DNA of 64,000 nt from Petroclostridium sp. X23 (GTDB lineage: Bacteria; Bacillota; Clostridia; SK-Y3): NCBI RefSeq assembly GCF_030013905.1, contig NZ_CP124862.1, positions 4,715,051 to 4,779,050 on the forward strand. The letters run 5' to 3'. The position numbers and the translations under genes are program-made. Below are positions 16,736-24,505 of this stretch, one piece after another. Each line of letters starts with the position of its first letter. Within the stretch, counting starts at the first letter, position 1. The notes under the pieces are model-generated. The model worked only from the letters and a program-made list of their open reading frames with translations. It made no database searches and had not been told where the DNA came from.

Positions 16736-17078
16736 ATGAAAAATATATTGGAGAAAGAAATTTTATCGGCACTTGGATGTACAGAACCTATTGCTTTAGC
16801 ATATGCTGCAGCAGCAGCATACAAAGCGGTAGAAGGAAATATTCAATCTGTTGAATGCGAGGCGAGCGGCAACAATGCCCGTAGTAAGTTATGGAGAATA
16901 TCTGGATGTAAGCGAAGACAAGCTTATAAGAGCTGTAACAGTTAGCAACTTAGTTACTATTTTTATAAAAAGTAAGTTCGGGAGACTGTCTTCTTTTTGT
17001 GGAGCTGTCATAGCAGCGGCGGGAGCAAGTTGCGGTATCGTATATCTGCTTGAATACATTTGGAAAATACAAGAATAA
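16736..17078 (+). pseudogene. Broken L-cysteine desulfidase / UPF0597-family gene
   Basis: The start (MKNILEKEILSALGCTEPIA) is the conserved N-terminus of the UPF0597/CyuA family. The frame breaks after about 50 residues. Another frame (16851 onward) then carries VSEDKLIRAVTVSNLVTIFI and SSFCGAVIAAAGASCGIVYL, which belong to an internal region of the same family. Intact members have about 430 residues, so this copy has lost most of its length and has at least one frameshift. It cannot encode the enzyme, which releases sulfide from cysteine. Confidence 0.82.
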
Positions 17079-17252
17079 AGTGCCATGATACAATTAAGCA
17101 ATGTGGTTTAAAGTGAAAATATTATGATATTATTTAGACATATAAAACAATAATAATGTATAATGGATATGAAGATGCGGTAAAAAGGTATATAGTTTAA
17201 TTGAATAATAATAATCTTCATAAAATATGTTTAGATAATACGGGGTGTAGCG

Positions 17253-18065
17253 ATGCGGTATAAATTAATGGCAGTAGATATTGACGGTACATTGGTAGAT
17301 AGTAACGGTGAACTCTCTAATGAAACAAAAAAGGCTATTACACTTGGTGTGGAGAAAGGTTTGATTTTCACTATCTCTACCGGAAGGCCCATTCAAGGGG
17401 TTGAACCTCTTATTGAACAAATCGGGTTGGACTTACCATTTATCACTTACAATGGTGCGATGGTTATCATGGGAGAATCCAAAAAAATTCTGTATCAACA
17501 GAATTTATCTGCTATGCATGCGAAGAGTATCATTGAACTGGGTAAAAAGTACCATACTACTATTATCGTTTGGGTGGATAATCAATTATATGTAAATAGA
17601 ATAGATGATAGGTCAAGGAAATACGCAGAAGGAATTAGGGTAGAGCCGGTCTTAATGAAGGATATAGATGAAATCGTAAAGAATGGTGTAACAAAAGTAT
17701 TGTGGTATGATGAACCGGATGTCATTGAAAGGCATGAAAATGAAGTGGGACAATATTTAAGTGACGCTATTAATTATCATACATCACGGCCTGTTTTTCT
17801 TGAATTTGTAGATAAAAATGCATCTAAAGCAATAGCGATGAAAAAGCTTGGAGAACACTACAAAATAAGTCCAAGTGAGATGATTGCGGTAGGTGACGGT
17901 CATAATGACCTTTCCATGTTGGAATATGCCGGATTGGGTGTAGCTATGGCAAATGCCAAAGAGGGTGTTAAGAAAAAAGCAGATTATATTACCTTATCAA
18001 ATGATGAGAATGGTGTTGCGCATGCAATACATAAGTTTGTCTTGGGCAGCACCTCCAAAGCATAA
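17253..18065 (+). CDS. Cof-type HAD-IIB phosphatase
   Basis: 270 residues. Motif I is AVDIDGTLVDSNGELS, motif II is ISTGRP, the motif III lysine lies in the KNASKAIAMKKL region, and motif IV is GDGHNDLSMLEYAG. A large C2-type cap lies between motifs II and III. This is the Cof/YidA group of soluble sugar-phosphate or nucleotide phosphatases. The substrate cannot be told from sequence. It stands alone, with a strong terminator 50 bp downstream. Confidence 0.9.
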   Translation: MRYKLMAVDIDGTLVDSNGELSNETKKAITLGVEKGLIFTISTGRPIQGVEPLIEQIGLDLPFITYNGAMVIMGESKKILYQQNLSAMHAKSIIELGKKYHTTIIVWVDNQLYVNRIDDRSRKYAEGIRVEPVLMKDIDEIVKNGVTKVLWYDEPDVIERHENEVGQYLSDAINYHTSRPVFLEFVDKNASKAIAMKKLGEHYKISPSEMIAVGDGHNDLSMLEYAGLGVAMANAKEGVKKKADYITLSNDENGVAHAIHKFVLGSTSKA

Positions 18066-18113
18066 TCACAAAAATAATTGTCTTTAAAAATAGTGATAAG
18101 AGTACAAAGAATT

Positions 18114-18169
18114 ATGGGACTAGGTACACCGGTTTAAACAAATCAGTGTGCCTGGTCCCATATTTTTTA
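18114..18169 (+). terminator. Strong terminator after the HAD gene
   Basis: ATGGGACTAGGTACAC pairs with GTGTGCCTGGTCCCAT (imperfect), followed by a run of Ts. Confidence 0.82.
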
Positions 18170-18202
18170 TAGCAGATATATTTAAATTATATGTAAAAAA
18201 TG

Positions 18203-18231
18203 TTTACATATACCCTAAGGGGGTATATAAT
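18203..18231 (+). promoter_or_regulatory. Promoter of the mini-ferredoxin gene
   Basis: TTTACA at 18203 and TATAAT at 18226 are 17 bp apart. The spacer is almost completely occupied by the palindrome described next. Confidence 0.75.
18210..18226. promoter_or_regulatory. CsoR/RcnR-family-like operator
   Basis: ATACCCTAAGGGGGTAT is a G/C-tract palindrome flanked by ATA/TAT, the form of operators bound by CsoR, CstR and related repressors of copper, nickel/cobalt or sulfur stress genes. It overlaps the promoter spacer and the first base of the -10 box, so binding would block RNA polymerase. No CsoR-family gene is seen nearby. Confidence 0.65.
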
Positions 18232-18259
18232 GTATATATAAATCAATGAAGAGGTGATA

Positions 18260-18445
18260 ATGATGCAAATAGCAGTAGATAAAAATAGATGTCCTGAAAA
18301 TCATCCATGTCCGGCGATAAAGTTTTGCCCTGTAGGTGCGTTAACGCAAAAAGGGTATTCTGCTCCGGTTTTGGATGAAGAGAAATGTATCAAGTGCAAG
18401 AAGTGTGTGATGGTATGTCCGATGGGAGCTTTGAAAGCGCAGTAA
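18260..18445 (+). CDS. Small ferredoxin-like 4Fe-4S protein
   Basis: 61 residues from the ATG at 18260, preceded by GAGGTG; an ATG at 18263 is equally possible. The C-terminal half has CIKCKKCVMVCPMGAL, a classical 4Fe-4S site. The first half has CPENHPCPAIKFCPVGAL, a looser cysteine pattern that may bind a second cluster. Proteins of this layout carry electrons in anaerobes. The operator in its promoter suggests induction by metal or sulfur stress. Confidence 0.82.
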   Translation: MMQIAVDKNRCPENHPCPAIKFCPVGALTQKGYSAPVLDEEKCIKCKKCVMVCPMGALKAQ

Positions 18446-18511
18446 TAAGAATGTATGTGACTCTTGTATAGAGACTGCAGCTATAATATAATCTTAGATG
18501 ATAACCAGTTG

Positions 18512-18537
18512 AAGGCATGGATATATATGCCTTTTTC
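18512..18537 (+). terminator. Terminator after the mini-ferredoxin
   Basis: AAGGCAT pairs with ATGCCTT, followed by TTTCTT. Confidence 0.65.
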
Positions 18538-18581
18538 TTATAAGACAAAATTAAGAATTAACGCGAGTGAGGTGATAGGTT

Positions 18582-18998
18582 ATGAAAAGTTTTCGTAAGG
18601 AATTATGGTTTTGTACCGATAAGAGGCGGGAGTTCATCAATATAACGCCCGAAATGGAGCGCTGTTTAGTAGAAAGTGGTATTAAAGAAGGTTTGCTATT
18701 ATGTAATGCTATGCATATTACGGCAAGTATTTTCATTAATGATGATGAGAGTGGATTACATCATGATTTCGAAGTATTCTTGGAAAGAATAGCTCCGGAA
18801 AAGCCATATGATCAATATAAACATAATGGTTATGAAGATAATGCCGATGCCCACATCAAACGTACGATTATGGGGAGAGAGGTTGTGGTTGCCATAACCA
18901 ATGGAAGGCTAGATCTGGGGCCGTGGGAGCAAGTCTTCTATGGTGAATTTGACGGTAAACGACGCAAACGGGTACTGGTTAAGGTGATAGGAGAGTAA
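18582..18998 (+). CDS. YjbQ-family protein (first of two)
   Basis: 138 residues. It belongs to the YjbQ/UPF0047 family: a serine/threonine-rich core HITASIFINDDESGLHHDFE, a conserved ADAHIKRTIMG and a final LGPWEQVFYGEFDG. Family members often carry the name secondary thiamine-phosphate synthase because overexpression rescues thiamine mutants, but the natural role is unsettled. This copy begins FRKELWFCTDKRREFINIT. The paralogue starts 28 bp later. Confidence 0.85.
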   Translation: MKSFRKELWFCTDKRREFINITPEMERCLVESGIKEGLLLCNAMHITASIFINDDESGLHHDFEVFLERIAPEKPYDQYKHNGYEDNADAHIKRTIMGREVVVAITNGRLDLGPWEQVFYGEFDGKRRKRVLVKVIGE

Positions 18999-19026
18999 GC
19001 GATTATTTGGAATGAGGTGATTGCCT

Positions 19027-19425
19027 ATGGTATATGAAATTGAAGTTCCGTCAAAAAGTCATACCCAATTTATTGATATCACTTTCAAGATTCGTGAAAT
19101 AGTGAATAAAAGTGGTATAGTGAATGGCATTTGCTGTGTGTATGTTCCACATACTACAGCGGGAGTCACTATTAATGAAAATGCCGATCCTGATGTAGTA
19201 GACGATATGATTATGGAACTAAATAAAGTAGTTCCTTTTGAAGACCGATATAAGCACATGGAAGGAAATTCAGCGGCACATATAAAAGCAAGTCTTATGG
19301 GGCTAAGTAAAAATATCATTATAAATGAAGGCCAACTGATGTTAGGCACATGGCAGGGTATTTACTTTACCGAATTTGATGGACCCAGACATAGAAAGGT
19401 TTACATAAAGATAATAAAAGGATAA
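19027..19425 (+). CDS. YjbQ-family protein (second of two)
   Basis: 132 residues from the ATG at 19027, behind GAGGTG; the TTG at 19021 is less likely. It carries VPHTTAGVTINENADPDV, SAAHIKASLMG and LGTWQGIYFTEFDGPRHR, the full YjbQ pattern and closer to the typical form than its neighbour. The two are clearly diverged paralogues in one operon, which suggests a two-subunit assembly or different substrates. Confidence 0.9.
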   Translation: MVYEIEVPSKSHTQFIDITFKIREIVNKSGIVNGICCVYVPHTTAGVTINENADPDVVDDMIMELNKVVPFEDRYKHMEGNSAAHIKASLMGLSKNIIINEGQLMLGTWQGIYFTEFDGPRHRKVYIKIIKG

Positions 19426-19436
19426 ACATAAAAGGA

Positions 19437-19489
19437 AAGGACGGACAGCATAGTAGGCGCAAAATGTGACCAATATACTGTTCGTCCTT
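19437..19489. terminator. Bidirectional terminator between convergent genes
   Basis: AAGGACGGACAG pairs with CTGTTCGTCCTT (one G-T pair) around a long loop, between the yjbQ pair and the tautomerase gene. Confidence 0.65.
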
Positions 19490-19506
19490 GTTTCATTGCT
19501 TTGGAC

Positions 19507-19698
19507 TTATTTGGAACGTATCTCGGATAGAAGTTGTGTGCCTTTACCGAGATTATCATAGTCATTTTCTTTAATAAGAGTTACAAAAGACTGCTCAGGT
19601 ATTTTAAGAATTTCGCTTGCTTTAGTAACAAACTCTTTCACAAGTTCAGCCTTTTGTTCTTTGGTAGCTTTACCAAGTTCTATTGTAATTACAGGCAT
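19507..19698 (-). CDS. 4-oxalocrotonate tautomerase family protein
   Basis: 63 residues, the normal length. The catalytic proline is residue 2, right after the initiator methionine (MPVITIELGKATKEQKAELV). The sequence follows the usual beta-alpha-beta pattern and a C-terminal NLGKGTQLLSE. The family catalyses keto-enol tautomerisation using Pro-1 as the base, usually as a hexamer. The biological substrate here is unknown. It is transcribed alone on the minus strand. Confidence 0.88.
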   Translation of the reverse strand: MPVITIELGKATKEQKAELVKEFVTKASEILKIPEQSFVTLIKENDYDNLGKGTQLLSEIRSK

Positions 19699-19898
19699 AA
19701 GATCACCTACTTTCTATAGTTATTTAATTAATTTTACACCCTGTTAATCATAAATACAAGGGATTAATTGATGTATTTTATTTTAAAAAAAAGCGGTTAA
19801 TATTAAAAAATATTTAATAATTCTACTTTATTGCAAGATATTTGTTAGGATATCAGATATAATAGTATTAGAATGGGTTTAAAGGGAGGATGAAAAGC

Positions 19899-20906
19899 AT
19901 GGATGAGCAATTAAAGATAAAAGTAAAGTTGCTGATAGAAACCTTCGACACATTTAAAAAACAATATAGGTGGTCGATTGGTGATTTATCACTGCGATTT
20001 ATAACTTTAGTATATGTCTTGAGTAATAAAAATTTTGATAAAAATGAATTTGATGAAATGGTGAAATATATTAAGAAAAATTCTAAACGTTTTTCCTATT
20101 ATAGAGGACATCAAATGTTTTCTACAGCAGCATTATTGATTGCAAAATTTGATAACCCGCGGCAGTCTTTCGATGATCTTTTAAGCTATGAAGAAAAAAT
20201 GAAAGATGTTGGGTTTAAGAATAGTCCGTATCTATCAATTGCATCTTATGCATTGCTGCTTACATGTAGTGCCGAAGATATCCAGCACAGAGTTCGGAAA
20301 GCGGTGGAACTATATAAAAAAATGAAAGAAAACCATTTCTGGCTCACCGGTGCTGATGATTATCCTATTGCGGTATTGCTATCCGAGACAGATGAAAAAA
20401 GTGACATGCTTATGTACGAGATAGAAAGTAATTTTGATATGCTGAATCGTGAAGGGTTTAGAAAGAGTAATGGACTTCAGTTTCTATCGCATCTATTGAC
20501 CTTTTTACCCGGTACTGCACAAACGAAAGCGCAGCGAACACGGCGGATCTATGACCGGTTAAAGCAGGAAAAACTTCATGTCTCCTCGACGTATTATGGT
20601 ATATTAGGACATCTATCACTGCTGGGAGAGATGAGTGAAGAAGCGGTCGAACAAGTAATTGAAGTAGTCCGCGATTTAAAATCCGATAAAAACTTTAAAT
20701 GGGTGAACAAGGATATGAATGTATTAGCAGCAACCGCATTAGTTGCAAATCAATATATTGAAAAACACAGTCAAGGTAATGAATTGTTGGAAGCCGGTAT
20801 TGGAATTTCCATAGAAGCAATGATTGCCGCACAAACAGCCGCGCTTATTGCAGCGACTTCGGCTGCTACGGCGGCCAGCTCTGCTGCGGCCAGCGCAGGA
20901 AGCTAA
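19899..20906 (+). CDS. DUF4003 family protein
   Basis: 335 residues from the ATG at 19899; the ATG at 19890 touches GGGAGGA, so the later start is spaced better. Nearly all helical, with YYRGHQMFSTAALLIAKFDN and SSTYYGILGHLSLLGE, which match the DUF4003 family of Firmicutes. The last 35 residues are almost only Ala, Ser and Thr, which is unusual and may be a flexible or membrane-associated tail. No function is established for this family. The gene stands alone before a strong terminator. Confidence 0.8.
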   Translation: MDEQLKIKVKLLIETFDTFKKQYRWSIGDLSLRFITLVYVLSNKNFDKNEFDEMVKYIKKNSKRFSYYRGHQMFSTAALLIAKFDNPRQSFDDLLSYEEKMKDVGFKNSPYLSIASYALLLTCSAEDIQHRVRKAVELYKKMKENHFWLTGADDYPIAVLLSETDEKSDMLMYEIESNFDMLNREGFRKSNGLQFLSHLLTFLPGTAQTKAQRTRRIYDRLKQEKLHVSSTYYGILGHLSLLGEMSEEAVEQVIEVVRDLKSDKNFKWVNKDMNVLAATALVANQYIEKHSQGNELLEAGIGISIEAMIAAQTAALIAATSAATAASSAAASAGS

Positions 20907-20935
20907 TGATTGGCACTGATAAATTAAGTTTTGCA

Positions 20936-20985
20936 ATAGAACACTCTTCTCTACTAAGTGCTGTTGTAGAGAAGGGTGTTCTATT
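20936..20985 (+). terminator. Terminator after the DUF4003 gene
   Basis: AGAACACTCTTCTCTA pairs with TAGAGAAGGGTGTTCT, followed by ATTTTAAAA. The pairing is almost perfect over 16 bp. Confidence 0.8.
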
Positions 20986-21141
20986 TTAAAACATTTTATT
21001 CACTTTCAAAATAAGCCCTATGGATGTTCTTGCGCTTTCTATGTGTATAGTGATCGCTTCTTTTAATGCTGCTTCATCTTCGGCAAGAATCGCGTTTAAA
21101 ATCAATTCATGCTCATGCACCCCGGCAATATCTTTTTCGGT
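20986..21141 (-). pseudogene. Remnant of a GntR/FCD regulator (C-terminus)
   Basis: Read on the minus strand, the last 49 codons give EKDIAGVHEHELILNAILAE followed by ALKEAITIHIESARTS and a stop. This is the metal-binding FCD C-terminus of FadR-type GntR regulators. The upstream part, including the DNA-binding domain, is missing, replaced by a palindromic stretch and transposase debris. It is dead. Confidence 0.75.
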
Positions 21142-21182
21142 TCAACAATAAATTTTGTGATAGATAGTGCACCTGCCCTGTC

Positions 21183-21223
21183 AATAGGTAATCAATAGGA
21201 AAATTATTGATTACCTATTGATT
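21183..21223. repeat. Long near-perfect palindrome
   Basis: TCAATAGGTAATCAATA and TATTGATTACCTATTGA flank a few bases. It lies between the regulator remnant and the transposase remnant and may be an element end. Confidence 0.6.
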
Positions 21224-21344
21224 GGGAACATAAAATTTCCTATGTTTGATATATTTATCTATGTATAGCTATTATTCCACTAGAGGATAAATATAGCAAT
21301 ATGGGTAGTTGCATGTATCCTAGGCCCCTTGAAAACTGAAAATT

Positions 21345-21665
21345 TTAAGCACATTCAAATTCATATTTAACTCTGATTTCCCAATGATCACGGTTACGAT
21401 ATCCATAGGCTCTGCGTTGAATATTTTTAACCCTATGATTATTGCCTTCTGTAGTACCATTAGATATCGGATAATCGTAATAATTTAGGATGTATGTTAT
21501 TCCAGTTATCAAGAGTTTTGATGAATTTCTTAAGTTCAGGAATATCATATTCCTCAGGGCTAAGGTCTTCTATGTTTTTTAGTATGGCCCAACGGATTTT
21601 AAATACTTCATCTTTATTGCCATACTTACGTATATGATTTTGAATATGCTTTTTTGCGTCATTTT
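21345..21665 (-). pseudogene. ISL3-family transposase remnant
   Basis: On the minus strand, one frame gives HIRKYGNKDEVFKIRWAILK and DIPELKKFIKTLDNW. After a frameshift, the next frame gives NGTTEGNNHRVKNIQRRAYG followed by YRNRDHWEIRVKYEF, the C-terminal signature of ISL3 transposases (TNGxxEGxNxxIK..YGYRN). Only about a quarter of the gene remains, so the element is inactive. Confidence 0.75.
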
Positions 21666-21838
21666 ACCATAGTACAAGCAGTAGATGCAAACTAGAAAAT
21701 AACATAATGAAATGTATATTAACTATTTTGTAGATCGGTAGCTATAACAGGGTATGATACATTTTTTCTTAGTACATGGGCAAGTTCACTTTTTAAAACT
21801 TATTAGTTTTTTCAAAAATAAAAAAAATTTCAAAAAAA

Positions 21839-21865
21839 GAAGGATTATTAAAAATGATGTAGAAT
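21839..21865 (+). promoter_or_regulatory. Sigma-H-like promoter
   Basis: GAAGGATTA, 11 bp spacer, GTAGAAT. This fits the Spo0H consensus RnAGGAWWW-N11/12-RnnGAAT exactly. The same arrangement, with the same AAAGAAGGA and GTAGAATAT blocks, occurs at 47812-47838. It is the best promoter candidate upstream of the binding-protein gene. Confidence 0.6.
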
Positions 21866-21879
21866 ATATTATAATATCA

Positions 21880-21892
21880 TAATGTAATGACA
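21880..21892. promoter_or_regulatory. Putative operator, site 1
   Basis: TAATGTAATGACA lies 15 bp after the sigma-H-like -10 box. The motif recurs upstream of the hydrolase gene (28128-28145) and the GntR gene (30896-30908). Confidence 0.45.
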
Positions 21893-22302
21893 AAGTAATA
21901 AAGTGTTATTAAGTATTATGAAGAACCTGATACAGGCTGATAGATTGATATCGTACTGGTAATACCCTAAATATAAATTGGCGCATCTTTTAAATAGGCA
22001 ATCACTAAACGAGTTGTTTATATCTCAGATTTATTTGGAACCGTATCTATACAATAATGAAAATGTCACATATATCACAATAGAAAAATATTCAAATTGT
22101 TTTCTTAAAAATTTAATATAGAGCCTTAATAAGTTGGATGTATTAAAATAATGGTCTTGCCGGATATGAGCAAAATAAGGAATTAAGATTGTGAGCCATA
22201 ACTTTAATATGCTCCATGGGAAAGGAGGTGAGTCTTATCTCGCTGAGGTGGTAAGAAGTACTACAATATCCTAATTTTAATTTATTATGGGAGGGTTTCA
22301 AA

Positions 22303-23382
22303 ATGAAAAAGGTAAAAAAGGTATTGGCGATTGTTCTGACAGTTGTATTGATGGCAGGATTATTTGCAGGATGCGGAAGTTCACAAGAAGACACAAATGC
22401 CGCAGAGGTGAAGGATACTGCGAATAATGCGGAAGATTCAAAATCGGCAGGAGCTGAGAACAAGAGTACGGCAGTAAAAAAAGATATGAAAGACATCACT
22501 ATTGGTTTATCCATGAAGACATTATCAGCACCATATTTTGCTGCACAGATGAACGCTGCGAAGAAGAAATGTGAAGAACTGGGTGTCAAATTTATCGGTT
22601 TGGACGCACAGGGACAAATGAGCAAGCAAATTGCTGATGTAGAGGATCTGATTGCAAGACAGGTGGATATCATTCTCTTAAATCCGACAGACCCCAAAGG
22701 AATGGTACCGGCTACTAAAGCGGCAAAGAAAGCAGGGGTACCTGTAATCATTATTGACAGTTCTATTGACCCTTCAGCAGATTTTATTACAACTGTTCAG
22801 TCCAACAATCTTGAAAATGGGAAGCTGGTAGGAGATTGGTTAGGGTCTCAGATGAAAGGAAAAGCAATTAAAATGGCTGTGCTTAGTGGTGAGCAAGGAA
22901 ATCCGGCCGGTGAAAACCGCAGAAACGGAGTTTTCTGGGGGTTGACGGAATATCAGCTAAGAGAAGAAGGCAAAGCGGGCTTTGAAATCGTGGCACAGGG
23001 CTGGGGCAACTGGGCCAATGAAGGCGGATTAAAAGCAATGGAAGATATCTTGGTGGCGCACCCCGATATCAATGTATTGGTAACTGAAAATGACAGTATG
23101 GCATTGGGCGCAATAAAGGCTATTGAAGCAGCAGGAAAGAAGAATGACATATTGATTGCAGCAGCTGCAGACGGACAAAAGGAAGCCTATGCACTGATTA
23201 AAGAAGGCGAATACGGTGCAACCGGAATGAATGACCCTGCACTGGTGGCCACAACGGGAGTAGAAACAGCAATCAAAGTGCTGAACGGTGAAACAGATTT
23301 TCCAAAAGTATATTATACTCAACCTATGTGCATAACCAAAGAAAACGTAGACAAGTACTACAGGGCAGATGCAGATTTCTAA
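22303..23382 (+). CDS. Sugar ABC transporter substrate-binding lipoprotein (CUT2 type)
   Basis: 359 residues. A lipoprotein signal peptide (basic start, VLMAGLFAGCGSSQ; lipid-modified Cys at about 25) is followed by a low-complexity linker rich in Ala, Glu and Asp, and then a Peripla_BP_4 domain with NPTDPKGMVPATKAAKKAGV and LVTENDSMALGAIKAIEAAG. This family (RbsB, MglB, IbpA, XylF) binds free sugars or cyclitols outside the membrane. It is first in the operon, 86 bp before the next gene, behind GGGAGG. Confidence 0.93.
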   Translation: MKKVKKVLAIVLTVVLMAGLFAGCGSSQEDTNAAEVKDTANNAEDSKSAGAENKSTAVKKDMKDITIGLSMKTLSAPYFAAQMNAAKKKCEELGVKFIGLDAQGQMSKQIADVEDLIARQVDIILLNPTDPKGMVPATKAAKKAGVPVIIIDSSIDPSADFITTVQSNNLENGKLVGDWLGSQMKGKAIKMAVLSGEQGNPAGENRRNGVFWGLTEYQLREEGKAGFEIVAQGWGNWANEGGLKAMEDILVAHPDINVLVTENDSMALGAIKAIEAAGKKNDILIAAAADGQKEAYALIKEGEYGATGMNDPALVATTGVETAIKVLNGETDFPKVYYTQPMCITKENVDKYYRADADF

Positions 23383-23468
23383 ACAATGGTTTCGATAAAA
23401 ATATAGACCCTCTTTGCATGGTAGATATCTACCATGCAGAGAACATATTTTTGAATGGAGATGATGTT

Positions 23469-24494
23469 ATGAATAATGTAAATGTTGCCGTGATAGGCGC
23501 CGGAAGAATGGGGTGGCTTCATGCAGGCAATTTCCATGGGAAGGTTAGCAAAGGAAAAGTAGCGGCGGTTGTAGACCAGAACAAGGAGTCGGCGGATAAG
23601 CTTGGCAGTCATTTAGGGGCGGAAGTATTTAGTCAAGTGGATGATATACTCATGAGGCCTGATATCCATGCGATCTGTATATCGACACCTATCGGAACCC
23701 ATAAAGAATTAAGCCTAAAAGCATTAAAAGCAAAAAAACATGTATTTTGTGAAAAACCGTTAACATTAACAGTGGCAGATGCGGAAGAAATAGCAGCAGC
23801 GGTGAAAGAGAGCGGATGTTGTTATCAATTGGGTTTTATGAGCAGATTTGATGATGCTTTCGAAGCGGCAAAAGAGGCATTGGAACAAGGCGTGGTGGGT
23901 ACCCCAGTTTTTATACGCTCAACATCCAGAGACCCTGGATTGCCACCGGTGCCGGGATGGGGTGCTAATCCGGAAGCTTGTGGAGATATTTCCTTTGAGT
24001 TGTGTTCACATGATTATGACAGAATGTGTTGGTTGATGGATGATAAGGTAAGAAAAGTTTATGCCCAAGCCGGAATCCTTTCGTCAAAAGACGTTGCTGC
24101 CCGGTGCGGAGGAAAAATGATCAATGACACGCTGGTCATTAATATGGAGTTTTGTAAGGGAGCCTTAGGCTCTGTGGACGGACTTCTTAATATCAAATAT
24201 GGATATGATGCCAGAGTTGAAGTTGTAGGAGATGAAGGGGTGATTGTCATAGGAGATATGGGGCATGTGGATGTTATAAGCGCAAATAAGAGCAAGAAAC
24301 TTTCGGTACCTGCATCACCATCATTTATTGACAGGTTCAAACATGCTTATGTAAAGGAAGCGCAGCATTTTATAGATTGTATTATTGAGCACAGAAATCC
24401 TAAAGTTGGAGCAGAAGATGGATTACAGGCAGTAAAAATCGCTGCGGCTGTAAATAAATCTATTCAGTTAGGCCAATCCGTACTGATTGATTAG
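23469..24494 (+). CDS. Gfo/Idh/MocA-family oxidoreductase
   Basis: 341 residues from the ATG at 23469, behind GGAG; the open frame extends upstream but lacks a start site. The Rossmann motif is VAVIGAGRMGWLHA, the catalytic EKP appears in HVFCEKPLTLT, and the C-terminal substrate domain has SFELCSHDYDRMCWLMDD. The family includes inositol 2-dehydrogenases and other NAD(P)-linked sugar and cyclitol dehydrogenases. It sits between the binding protein and the transporter ATPase, so its substrate is likely the imported compound. The exact substrate is not certain. Confidence 0.88.
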   Translation: MNNVNVAVIGAGRMGWLHAGNFHGKVSKGKVAAVVDQNKESADKLGSHLGAEVFSQVDDILMRPDIHAICISTPIGTHKELSLKALKAKKHVFCEKPLTLTVADAEEIAAAVKESGCCYQLGFMSRFDDAFEAAKEALEQGVVGTPVFIRSTSRDPGLPPVPGWGANPEACGDISFELCSHDYDRMCWLMDDKVRKVYAQAGILSSKDVAARCGGKMINDTLVINMEFCKGALGSVDGLLNIKYGYDARVEVVGDEGVIVIGDMGHVDVISANKSKKLSVPASPSFIDRFKHAYVKEAQHFIDCIIEHRNPKVGAEDGLQAVKIAAAVNKSIQLGQSVLID

Positions 24495-24505
24495 GAGGAA
24501 TCAAA

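Larger units (their letters stand above)
21666..22302 (+). other. Upstream region of the sugar/cyclitol operon
   Basis: About 640 bp without a gene. It contains a sigma-H-like promoter (21839-21865) and a putative operator (21880-21892), then roughly 400 bp of AT-rich leader. A GGAGGTGAG at 22221-22229 has no long frame behind it. Confidence 0.6.

Noticed and set aside
22221..22229. Ribosome-site-like GGAGGTGAG in the leader before the binding-protein gene
   Set aside because: Only a very short frame follows; it may be a leader peptide but there is no support.
22143..22751. 202-residue open frame on the minus strand
   Set aside because: It is antisense to the binding-protein gene, has no ribosome site and shows no family resemblance.
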